Positions 1 to 5,431 of a stretch of 6,510 nt of DNA are shown one piece after another; within the stretch, counting starts at the first letter, position 1; every line of letters begins with the position of its first letter. The stretch is from assembly GCA_030064695.1 (NCBI GenBank), contig JASHYV010000075.1, positions 1 through 6,510 of the forward strand. Reading direction: 5' to 3'. The notes beneath the pieces are model-generated. The model had not been told where the DNA came from and made no database searches. It worked only from the letters and a program-made list of their open reading frames with translations. The translations under genes were made by a program, and so were the position numbers. This DNA is from Thermoplasmata archaeon (GTDB taxonomy: Archaea > Thermoplasmatota > Thermoplasmata > UBA184).

Positions 1-327
1 TGGCACGAGGTTCTGCCGCAGGTACGCCGCCGGATCCTCGCGCATGGCCCCCAGGTGATGCTCGTGCTCTACGAGATCGGCCCCTCGGTCACCTTTCCGC
101 TCCACAACCACCCGCACCTGCAGTCGGGGGTCGTCCTGGAGGGCGGCGGCGACTTCCGGGTCGGCGACGAGACGTGGAAGCTCACGAAAGGGTCGGCGTA
201 CGTGGTCCCCAGCGGGGTCTCGCACGAACTCGTGACCGAGCCGGGGGGCCCCACGCGGATCCTCGACGTCTTCGTCCCGGAGCGCGAGGACTTCGTGAGC
301 GAGGCCTCGCCGCCCGACCGGCCCTGA
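1..327 (+). CDS. Small single-domain cupin protein (5' end cut by window edge)
   Basis: Frame 1 is open from the first base to a TGA at 325-327, giving 108 visible residues. The N-terminus probably lies a few codons outside the window; the GTG at 55 and ATG at 58 are internal to the fold and unlikely to be the start. Cupin motif 1 is seen as H35-N-H37-P-H-L-Q41 followed by G48, and motif 2 as G64 with P70-S-G-V-S-H75. His35, His37, Gln41 and His75 would bind one metal ion in a beta-barrel; Gln instead of the usual Glu is common in such small cupins. The line from W1 through the R9-R11 cluster and I12-L13 resembles the first strand of proteins annotated as 'cupin domain-containing' or anti-sigma-like cupins. 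The substrate cannot be told from sequence; dioxygenase, isomerase and sensor roles all occur in this fold. Its only visible neighbour converges on it from the other strand. Confidence 0.85.
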   Translation, partial: WHEVLPQVRRRILAHGPQVMLVLYEIGPSVTFPLHNHPHLQSGVVLEGGGDFRVGDETWKLTKGSAYVVPSGVSHELVTEPGGPTRILDVFVPEREDFVSEASPPDRP

Positions 328-330
328 GGC

Positions 331-1119
331 TCAGCCGACCGAGTGCAACGAGCCGCCGTCCACCGGCAGCATCGCGCCGGTGACGTAGCTCGACATCTCG
401 CTGCCCAGGAACACGACCACGCGCGCGAGCTCCTCAGGGGTGCCCATCCGACCGAGCGGGATCTCCCGCTCCATCGCGGCGAGGACCGCCTCCGGCGTGG
501 ATCCCTGTCGTCGAGCCCGGTCGACCGCGACCTCCTCGATCCGGTCCGTACGGGTATAGCCCGGCAGGATGCCGTTCACGCGGATCCCCTTCGGACCCAG
601 CTCCCGCGCGAGTGTGCGGACGAGCCCGGCCACGGCGATCCGGCAGACGCTCGAGGTCGCGATGTTCGCGATCGGCTCCCGGATCGCCGTCGAGGTGAGG
701 AACACCATCCGCCCGGGGTGGCCGGCCATCGCCTCGGCCGCCTTCCGTGCGAGATAGGCCGGGCTCACGACGAGCAGCCCGGCGGCCTTCTCCCAGTCGT
801 CATACCCCTGCTCCATGAACACCCCGGGCCGGGGCGACCCGGTAACGTAGACCAGCGTGTCGAGTCCTCCCAGCTCTCGGACCGTCTCGTCCACGAGCCG
901 ATCGAGATCCGCATGCGACCGGAGATCCGCCGCGATCCCATGCACCTCTCCGAGCGCCCGGAGCGCCGCCGTGGCGCGCTCGACCCGGTCCGGGTTCGAG
1001 GAGTTGATCACGACCCGGGCGCCTTCCTCGAGGAAGGCGCGGGCGGCCCCGAAGCCGATCCCCTGACTGGCCGCCGTCACGAGGACTCGCGCGCCCTTCA
1101 GCCCGCTCTCGAGCGCCAT
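331..1119 (-). CDS. SDR-family oxidoreductase-like protein with replaced catalytic Tyr/Lys
   Basis: A 262-residue protein of normal length for a classical short-chain dehydrogenase/reductase, a cytosolic NAD(P)(H) enzyme family. The Rossmann start is clear: T15-A-A-S-Q-G20-I-G22 replaces the usual TGxxxGIG. D65-L66 matches the adenine-contacting Asp, and later come V175-type '[13 protein letters not shown]' and a C-terminal '[12 protein letters not shown]', both typical of FabG-like SDRs. Ser143 sits where the catalytic Ser is expected. The YxxxK pair, however, reads S156-x3-R160, and the helix-4 Asn appears to be Leu116. From memory, a conserved-domain subgroup of beta-ketoacyl-ACP-reductase-like SDRs lacks a perfect tetrad in the same way, so this is probably a family trait and not damage. 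It is the last gene of the minus-strand block, 10 bases after the cyclase gene, so the two are probably co-transcribed. The ATG choice fits the start of the Rossmann fold. The substrate is unknown and the activity uncertain. Confidence 0.9.
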   Translation of the reverse strand: MALESGLKGARVLVTAASQGIGFGAARAFLEEGARVVINSSNPDRVERATAALRALGEVHGIAADLRSHADLDRLVDETVRELGGLDTLVYVTGSPRPGVFMEQGYDDWEKAAGLLVVSPAYLARKAAEAMAGHPGRMVFLTSTAIREPIANIATSSVCRIAVAGLVRTLARELGPKGIRVNGILPGYTRTDRIEEVAVDRARRQGSTPEAVLAAMEREIPLGRMGTPEELARVVVFLGSEMSSYVTGAMLPVDGGSLHSVG

Positions 1120-1129
1120 CGGCGGCGAC

Positions 1130-1789
1130 TCACATCTCGATCGCGAAGACGCGGGCCATCGCCCCGCTGGCCCGGGCGATCTTGAGCGGGGCGGCGACCA
1201 GCGTGTAGGAGGCCCCCTCGCGGAGCGCGTCGAGGTGATCGAGCGCCTCGAGGAGCCAGATCCCCTTGCCGAGGAGCACCTTGTGCGCTTCGAACTTCTG
1301 GTTGGAGTAGGGATCGATGCCGAGGGTGTCCGTGCCGACCCCCTTCACGCCCCGACCGGCCAGCCACTCCGCTCCGTCCGTCTCGAGGCCAGGGAACTCG
1401 TAGAGGTACTTCCGGGTCGGCGCCCGCTCGCGGCTCCAGTCGGAGCGCAACAGGACGATCTCGGGCGACGCGCCCTTCGGCCAGTGCCGCTCGAGCGCCG
1501 CCTTCGGGATGATCGTACCTTGGAGCTCGGCCCGAACATCGAGTACCGCCGCGGTGCCCACGAGCGCCGAGGGGGCGATCGCGTCCACGGTCGCCGTGCC
1601 CTCCAGGAAGTGGGCCGGGGCGTCGAGGTGCGTCCCCGTGTGGGTGAGGCAGTTGATCCGTTCGATGAGGTAGCCGTCGCGGGCGACGAACCCCACCGGT
1701 TCGAAGGTCGGAAGCGGCGAGGTGGGCCACACGGGCATGAACGTCTCCAGCGTCGCGGTGAGGTCGTGGACTTTGGGCGCGGGCGCCAT
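1130..1789 (-). CDS. Cyclase-family metal-dependent hydrolase (KynB-like)
   Basis: A 219-residue protein of the cyclase/KynB family (PF04199 type). These cytosolic enzymes use bound Zn or Mn to hydrolyse amides or lactams such as N-formylkynurenine or isatin, or to act as cyclases. The signature H50-T-G-T-H54-L-D56-A-P-A-H60-F gives three metal ligands (H50, H54, D56) and the catalytic-type His60. The remaining ligands fit H169 and E181, after the conserved G152-T-D-T-L-G-I-D159 segment. A trace of the family's C-terminal 'GxPxR' turn is seen as '[11 protein letters not shown]'. No signal peptide is visible. The ATG at 1789 has no Shine-Dalgarno sequence but has an AT-rich box about 25 bases upstream, fitting a leaderless transcript. 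The SDR-like gene follows after 10 bases. Calling it a true arylformamidase would over-reach: no tryptophan 2,3-dioxygenase or kynureninase is visible nearby. Confidence 0.88.
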   Translation of the reverse strand: MAPAPKVHDLTATLETFMPVWPTSPLPTFEPVGFVARDGYLIERINCLTHTGTHLDAPAHFLEGTATVDAIAPSALVGTAAVLDVRAELQGTIIPKAALERHWPKGASPEIVLLRSDWSRERAPTRKYLYEFPGLETDGAEWLAGRGVKGVGTDTLGIDPYSNQKFEAHKVLLGKGIWLLEALDHLDALREGASYTLVAAPLKIARASGAMARVFAIEM

Positions 1790-1809
1790 CGGGAAGGGGA
1801 GACGGCGGG

Positions 1810-1818
1810 ATTACAAAA
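1810..1818 (-). promoter_or_regulatory. TATA-like box for the cyclase gene (leaderless arrangement)
   Basis: In the 40-base gap between the aminotransferase stop and the cyclase ATG, the minus strand reads CCTTTTGTAATCC. The AT core is centred about 25 bases upstream of the ATG and everything between is GC-rich without a ribosome binding site. That is the spacing of an archaeal TATA box when transcription starts at the start codon. The same T-run could also help end the upstream transcript. Confidence 0.5.
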
Positions 1819-1840
1819 GGAGCGGCGGCTCAAGCGCCGC
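1815..1840 (-). terminator. Weak hairpin plus T-run after the aminotransferase gene
   Basis: On the minus strand GCGGCG (1840-1835) can pair with CGCCGC (1827-1822) around a 7-base loop that contains the aminotransferase stop codon. Three bases later come four T residues (1818-1815). This looks like a weak terminator, although archaeal termination depends more on the T-run than on a stem, and six GC pairs arise easily by chance in such GC-rich DNA. Confidence 0.28.
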
Positions 1841-2996
1841 GCCGGGCGCCGTGGCGTTCGAGGAAGCGACCCAGTCGCTCCATCGCCGCGTCGATGGTGT
1901 CGAGCGAGTTCGTGTACGAGATGCGGACGTGGCGCTCCCCATCGGGCCCGAACGCGATCCCGGGGACCACGGCCACCTGTTCCTCCTCGAGCAGGGCCCG
2001 GCAGAACTCCGTCGAGCTCATGTTGAGTTCGAACGCCGGGAAGGCGTAGAACGCGCCTTCCGGCGGCACGCAGGTGATGCCAGGCAGGTCGTCGAGCCGG
2101 GCGAGGAGATGGTCGCGCCGTTCCCGGAACTTCTCCCGGAACCGCACCTCGTCGGGCCCGGCGTTCTGGAGGGCCCAGAGGCACGCTCGCTGCACGAACG
2201 GAGGGATGCAGGTGAGCGTGTGCTCGACGACCTTCACGAGGCGTTCTCGGATCTTCGGCGGGGCGACCACGTAGCCCGCCCGCCAACCCGTCATGGCGTA
2301 GAGCTTCGAGAAGCTCCCGATGGTCACGACGGGCAGTTCGGGCGGAGCGAGGCTCGCGGGCGACAGGTGGGCGCCGTCGTAGACGAGCGACTCGTAGGTC
2401 TCGTCGCTCACGACGGTGAGCCCCTTCGCCTGGGCGATCTCGAGGGCGGTCTTGACCTCGTGGCGGCGCAGCACGTGCCCCGTCGGATTTCCGGGCGAGA
2501 CGAGGATCAGGAGCTTCGTCCGCGGCGTGATCGCGTCCGCCATCCGGCTCGGGTCCAGCTCGAACGAGCGGGTGAGCGGAGCGTAGACGGGCTTCGCGCC
2601 GGCGAGCCGGATCGGCTGCTCGAAGAGGTACGTCGGGTCCGGCAGCAGCACCTCGTCCCCCGGCTCCAGCGTGGAGAGCAGGGTCGCGAAGATCGCGAAC
2701 TTGGCGGGGATGACGACGACGTCGTCCGGCGAGGCCGGGATCCGGTGCTTTTCGGCGAGCCGGGACGCGATGGCGGCCCTCAGCTCCGGCAGTCCGGATG
2801 CGGGGGCGTAGTGCGTGAAGCCCTCGTTCATCGCGCGATACGCGGCCTCCCGGATCCCCTGCGGGGTCTCGAAGTCGGGCTCGCCGATGTGCAGTGTGAG
2901 GATCGTCTCGCCGCGCGCCCGGGCCCGGAAGATCTGCTCGATCAGCGCGAGGATCGGCGACTCTCCGATCTCGTCCACGAGCACGGCGGGCCCCAT
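1830..2996 (-). CDS. Class I/II pyridoxal-phosphate aminotransferase (aspartate aminotransferase-like)
   Basis: A 388-residue cytosolic fold-type I PLP enzyme of normal length, which should move an amino group between an amino acid and a 2-oxo acid. The N-terminal 'IGEPDFETP' (37-45) and H62-Y-A-P-A-S-G68 are typical of the archaeal/bacterial aspartate aminotransferase subgroup. The phosphate and ring contacts are all visible: S167-P-G-N170-P-T-G, S197-D198-E-T-Y201, S228-F-S-K231 with the Schiff-base Lys231, G237-W-R239, and R358 in 'RISYTN', which binds the substrate alpha-carboxylate. The substrate could be aspartate, an aromatic amino acid or alanine; the sequence does not settle it. The annotated ATG has no Shine-Dalgarno sequence. 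An AT-rich box centred 14 bases upstream is too close for that ATG but ideal for the GTG at codon 5, so the true start may be four codons later. It sits between the pyrophosphatase and cyclase genes, 30 and 40 bases away. Confidence 0.95.
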   Translation of the reverse strand: MGPAVLVDEIGESPILALIEQIFRARARGETILTLHIGEPDFETPQGIREAAYRAMNEGFTHYAPASGLPELRAAIASRLAEKHRIPASPDDVVVIPAKFAIFATLLSTLEPGDEVLLPDPTYLFEQPIRLAGAKPVYAPLTRSFELDPSRMADAITPRTKLLILVSPGNPTGHVLRRHEVKTALEIAQAKGLTVVSDETYESLVYDGAHLSPASLAPPELPVVTIGSFSKLYAMTGWRAGYVVAPPKIRERLVKVVEHTLTCIPPFVQRACLWALQNAGPDEVRFREKFRERRDHLLARLDDLPGITCVPPEGAFYAFPAFELNMSSTEFCRALLEEEQVAVVPGIAFGPDGERHVRISYTNSLDTIDAAMERLGRFLERHGARRGA

Positions 2997-3006
2997 CGCG
3001 CCCGGC

Positions 3007-3013
3007 GAATAAG
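3007..3013 (-). promoter_or_regulatory. TATA-like box upstream of the aminotransferase gene
   Basis: The minus strand reads CTTATTC in an otherwise GC-rich 30-base gap. It is centred 14 bases upstream of the ATG at 2996 and 26 bases upstream of an in-frame GTG at 2984-2982 (codon 5). The second spacing is what a leaderless archaeal transcript would need. The box is short and weak, and read-through from the upstream gene is equally possible. Confidence 0.3.
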
Positions 3014-3026
3014 GCCGATGGCCGTG

Positions 3027-3581
3027 CTAGGCTCGGCCGGATCGGAGCGCGGCGCCGACCTTGCGCATCGCCCGAGCCCGGTGGGAGATCGCGTTCTTCC
3101 GCTCCGCCGGGACCTGTCCGAACGACCGGTCCCAGCCGCGGGGGATGAAGATCGGATCGTATCCGAACCCGTGCCGCCCGGCGGGCCGCGACGCGATCGC
3201 GCCGTGCACCTCGCCGACGAACGTCCAGCGGCGTCGCCCCTTCCGGAGCCCGGCGACCGTTTGGAAGTACGCGCCGCGTGGTCGATGGCGCAGCAACTCG
3301 AAGATCGGTCCGAACCGCCAGACGTCGAGAAAGTGGGCGGAGTAGACCCCGGGGAAGCCGCGCAACGACGGGATGAAGAGTCCCGAGTCCTCCACCAGCA
3401 CGTATCCGGGCAGCTCCTGGACCGCGTCCAGCTTGGCGGCGACGACCTCCTCGAGGGTCTCGGCCTGGGGTTCCGGGAGCTCCCGTCGGGACCAGCGCAC
3501 CTCGAGCCCGTACTCGCCGAGGACGTCGCGAACCTCGCGGAACTTCCCGGGGTTGCGCGAGACGAAGGTGACGGTGGTCAC
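3027..3581 (-). CDS. XTP/dITP pyrophosphatase (RdgB/HAM1 family), GTG start
   Basis: A 184-residue member of the HAM1/RdgB family, close to the usual archaeal length. It should cleave XTP, ITP and dITP to the monophosphate and pyrophosphate, keeping deaminated purines out of DNA and RNA. All family motifs are present in order: S8-R-N10-P-G-K13 at the first strand and phosphate site, E64-D65-S-G-L with the catalytic-type Asp65, the 'RGFPGVYSA' loop (74-82), H137-G-F-G-Y-D142-P for base recognition, and K162-N-A-I-S166-H-R168 near the C-terminus. The start codon is GTG; it lies only a few residues before the first strand and no other start fits. It follows the nitroreductase stop by 11 bases with no clear ribosome binding site, so the two genes are probably transcribed together. 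The insert 'RHRPRGAYFQTVAGLRKG' is more basic than usual but is in a variable region. Confidence 0.95.
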   Translation of the reverse strand: MTTVTFVSRNPGKFREVRDVLGEYGLEVRWSRRELPEPQAETLEEVVAAKLDAVQELPGYVLVEDSGLFIPSLRGFPGVYSAHFLDVWRFGPIFELLRHRPRGAYFQTVAGLRKGRRRWTFVGEVHGAIASRPAGRHGFGYDPIFIPRGWDRSFGQVPAERKNAISHRARAMRKVGAALRSGRA

Positions 3582-3592
3582 GCCCGCCGACC

Positions 3593-4132
3593 CTACCAGG
3601 GGTACTCGTTGTAGGCGATGATCTCGTCCGGGCTCTTCCGGCCGTCGCCGTTCGACTTGGCGCTGCCGTTCGTCTCGGCCGGATACCCGATGGGAATCAC
3701 CGCGATCGGGTGGATCCCCTCGGGGACGTGGAGCACCTGGCGGACCTTGGCCTCGTTGAAGTCGATGATCCAGTTCGTGCCGAGGCCCTCGGACGTGGCC
3801 GCCAGCTGCAGGTGGTCGACCGCGACCGCGACGTCGAGCGGATACGCGGAGATGTAGCCGCCCCCGATCGTGACGGGGATGTCCTCCTCGACGGCGAAGG
3901 CGACGATGACCGCGGGCGCCTCGGCGAGCAGGCGCCCCTTGCTCGAGGCCTGGGCGAGCAGCCGCTTCCGTTCGTCATCCTGGACGACGACGAAGCGCCA
4001 GGGCTGCAGGTTGTGCTGGCTGGGCGCTAGGCGGGCCGCGCCGAGGATGGACTTGAGCTTCTCCGGGGCGACCGGACGGGAGTGGAACTGGGTGCAGGGT
4101 CGGAACGAGCGTATCGCGTCGAGGAGGTCCAT
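3593..4132 (-). CDS. Nitroreductase-family FMN oxidoreductase
   Basis: A 179-residue protein of the nitroreductase family: dimeric cytosolic flavoenzymes that use FMN and NAD(P)H to reduce nitro compounds, quinones, flavins or other acceptors. The N-terminal R8-S-F-R11 is the usual FMN-phosphate contact. The A36-P-S-Q-H-N41-L-Q-P-W45-R-F stretch is the family's most conserved block. Further on, 'LDVAVAVDHLQLAATSEGLGTNWI' and 'AVIPIGYPAE' match the helix and strand beside the flavin. The segment after R11 (P-C-T-Q-F-H) differs from the common 'RKF' pattern but length is kept. The last 30 residues are polar and of low similarity, as often in this family. It is the first gene of the minus-strand block and faces the acetyltransferase gene across a 214-base divergent region. 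The physiological substrate is not predictable from this sequence. Confidence 0.93.
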   Translation of the reverse strand: MDLLDAIRSFRPCTQFHSRPVAPEKLKSILGAARLAPSQHNLQPWRFVVVQDDERKRLLAQASSKGRLLAEAPAVIVAFAVEEDIPVTIGGGYISAYPLDVAVAVDHLQLAATSEGLGTNWIIDFNEAKVRQVLHVPEGIHPIAVIPIGYPAETNGSAKSNGDGRKSPDEIIAYNEYPW

Positions 4133-4346
4133 GACGATCGACCGAGAAGGTATCGAGGAAGCGAGGGGCCCGGGGAGGCTACCCCATCGTCACATGGCGA
4201 CGCATTCAGGATTTCCGAGGTCGATGCTCGTTAAAAGCATTTGTGCCGGCCCGCCCGCCGGAGGCGCTCGCACGGCGGAGATCGGTCGTCCGGCCGGGTC
4301 CCATTCGCAAAGCGAGATAGCGGCGAGCGGGAATGCACCCGGCGCC
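4133..4346. other. Divergent intergenic region between nitroreductase and acetyltransferase genes
   Basis: This 214-base stretch must hold the promoters for both outward-facing genes. The reading frame of the acetyltransferase stays open through it, but the implied peptide is low-complexity and unlike a GNAT start, so I treat it as non-coding. The one AT-rich island is at 4229-4242, with a palindrome around it (listed separately). A second, weaker AT-containing patch, CAAAGCGAGATAG at 4308-4320, ends 26 bases before the acetyltransferase ATG. I see no RNA gene here. Confidence 0.6.
4224..4240. promoter_or_regulatory. Palindrome ATGCT-N7-AGCAT enclosing a TTAAAA TATA-like box
   Basis: An exact 5-base inverted repeat flanks TTAAAA (4231-4236), the most AT-rich spot in the divergent region. 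It could be a TATA box overlapped by an operator. Read to the right it would start transcription near 4260, leaving a leader of roughly 85 bases before the acetyltransferase. Read to the left it would give a leader of roughly 70 bases before the nitroreductase. A 5-base repeat can occur by chance. Confidence 0.3.
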
Positions 4347-5315
4347 ATGACACGGATCCAGACCTGGCCGCAACTTTCCGCCTCGCAGCGGGCGGGCGTG
4401 GCCGCCCTGCTCTGGAGCGAGGGAGATACCCCGGGCTACGCGGCGGTAGTGAACGAGTACCGGGCCGGTCGTCGGCGATATTCCGACTACCGGGCCCTGG
4501 TGGCCACCGACGCGGGCGGAGTCGTCGGCCACCTTGCCACCGTTCGCGCCCGGTTTCGATCGGACCAGCGCACCCAGACCGTCTGCGGAGTCTGCGATGT
4601 GGTCGTCCGCCCCGACACAACCCGGCGTGGCATCGCTACCGAGCTACTGCGCCGCGCGCACCGCGAGGCTCGGGGCGAGGGTCTCGACTGGTCGTTCCTC
4701 TGGACCCGACGCAGCTGGGGAGCGCATCGAGTCTACGAGCGGCTCGGCTATCGAGACCTGTACTCCTTCCCCACGGCCGTGCTGCCTCCCCGGAGCCGTC
4801 CGCGGGTTCCGGGCCCCGGGGCGCGGCTCCGGAGAGCTCGTCCCGGAGACCTCGACCGACTGGATCGACTCCTCGCGATGGCGACCCGAGACCGCCTCGG
4901 TTTCGTCGAACGGTTCCCGCGGTCGTTTCGGCACCGGATCGCTCTCGGCTGGAGGACGGTGGACGCGGTGCAGGTCCTCGAGATGGGGCGCCGGCCCCGC
5001 GGCTACACCGAGATCCAGCTGGACCCGTTCAGCTGCGTGGCGCGCGAGATCGTGATTGACGACCCGCAGAACCTGTCGCGCATGCTGGACGCGATCGAAG
5101 CCTACGGAGGGACCCGCTGGATCGGCATGGCCTGCTCCAGCTTCGTCTCCGACGCCCGGTCGCCGCTGGAGCAGCGCGGGTATCGGGTTCTTCCGTCGCA
5201 CCACGCGGTCCTGATGGGCTGTCCGCTCACCGCACGCGGGCGGGACGAGGCCGGCGAGCTCCAACGGACCTTCGCCGACCCCCGCTTCTTCGTCCAAAGG
5301 GGCGACCTGTTCTGA
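4347..5315 (+). CDS. GNAT-family N-acetyltransferase, two-domain (tandem GNAT)
   Basis: A 322-residue protein from the ATG at 4347. The first half (about residues 1-145) is a clear GNAT domain: 'GGVVGHLATVRARF' is the central hairpin, 'GVCDVVVRPDTTRRGIATELL' (81-101) is strand beta-4 plus the acetyl-CoA pyrophosphate loop (R93-R-G95-I-A97), and 'HRVYERLGY' (127-135) is the typical C-terminal motif. The loop has Thr92 where Gln or Arg is usual, with Arg one residue later. From about residue 159, 'ARLRRARPGDLDRLDRLL' looks like the start of a second GNAT domain, and 'LEQRGYRVLPSHHAVLMG' like its end, but no intact acetyl-CoA loop is seen there. It should transfer an acetyl group from acetyl-CoA to an amine; the target is unknown. 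The start was chosen because upstream in-frame ATGs (4194, 4224) would add only low-complexity sequence. There is no strong ribosome binding site. Confidence 0.88.
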   Translation: MTRIQTWPQLSASQRAGVAALLWSEGDTPGYAAVVNEYRAGRRRYSDYRALVATDAGGVVGHLATVRARFRSDQRTQTVCGVCDVVVRPDTTRRGIATELLRRAHREARGEGLDWSFLWTRRSWGAHRVYERLGYRDLYSFPTAVLPPRSRPRVPGPGARLRRARPGDLDRLDRLLAMATRDRLGFVERFPRSFRHRIALGWRTVDAVQVLEMGRRPRGYTEIQLDPFSCVAREIVIDDPQNLSRMLDAIEAYGGTRWIGMACSSFVSDARSPLEQRGYRVLPSHHAVLMGCPLTARGRDEAGELQRTFADPRFFVQRGDLF

Positions 5316-5343
5316 CCGCCCGACCGCGTCGCGTTTGGGTCCA

Positions 5344-5348
5344 TTTTT
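5344..5348 (+). terminator. Oligo-T run downstream of the acetyltransferase
   Basis: Five T residues occur 29 bases after the acetyltransferase stop, following GC-rich sequence with no convincing hairpin. A T-run alone can end transcription in archaea. The T-run merges into the first TTAG-N4-CTAA dyad, so it could equally be part of the next promoter region. Confidence 0.35.
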
Positions 5349-5390
5349 AGAATACTAATGGGGCACACAATTGTGCGATTAGAATCCTAA
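5347..5390. promoter_or_regulatory. Paired TTAG-N4-CTAA dyads, 32 bases apart, around a CACAATTGTG palindrome
   Basis: TTAGAATACTAA (5347-5358) and TTAGAATCCTAA (5379-5390) differ at one of 12 positions and each is itself a dyad with arms TTAG and CTAA. Their spacing of 32 bases is about three helical turns, placing both on the same DNA face. Exactly between them lies the perfect 10-base palindrome CACAATTGTG (5366-5375). In this GC-rich genome such an AT-rich ordered array suggests binding sites for a dimeric regulator controlling the downstream ORF and aminopeptidase. The protein that binds is not known. Confidence 0.5.
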
Positions 5391-5396
5391 ATTCGC

Positions 5397-5413
5397 TAGC
5401 GGTTAAGTAGCGG
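5397..5413 (+). promoter_or_regulatory. TATA-like box flanked by TAGCGG direct repeats, promoter of the 5432 ORF
   Basis: TTAAGTA (5403-5409) is centred 26 bases before the ATG at 5432, the archaeal TATA spacing for a transcript starting at the start codon. No Shine-Dalgarno sequence precedes that ATG. The box is enclosed by two copies of TAGCGG (5397-5402 and 5408-5413) with an 11-base period, about one helical turn. The left copy occupies the position where transcription factor B would touch DNA. Confidence 0.5.
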
Positions 5414-5431
5414 ACCGCCTCTGCTCCAATC

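Noticed and set aside
343..1185. 280-residue plus-strand frame over the SDR gene
   Set aside because: It is antisense to a well-supported SDR-like gene and its product is Arg-, His- and Pro-rich with no family likeness.
331..2996. A kynurenine (tryptophan degradation) operon
   Set aside because: The KynB-like gene and an aminotransferase alone do not make the pathway. There is no dioxygenase, kynureninase or monooxygenase, and the gap between these genes carries its own promoter-like box.
1722..3614. 630-residue open frame on the plus strand
   Set aside because: It lies antisense to the cyclase, aminotransferase and pyrophosphatase genes, all of which have clear family motifs. Its product is Arg/Gly/Asp-rich with no recognisable domain, a typical result of GC-rich codon bias.
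3870..4346. Long N-terminal extension of the acetyltransferase
   Set aside because: The frame is open, but most of it is antisense to the nitroreductase and its peptide is low-complexity. The GNAT fold begins just after the ATG at 4347.
5316..5431. A tRNA or small structured RNA in the AT-rich gap
   Set aside because: The inverted repeats are short and do not form a cloverleaf or a long stem. The AT content fits promoter DNA better.
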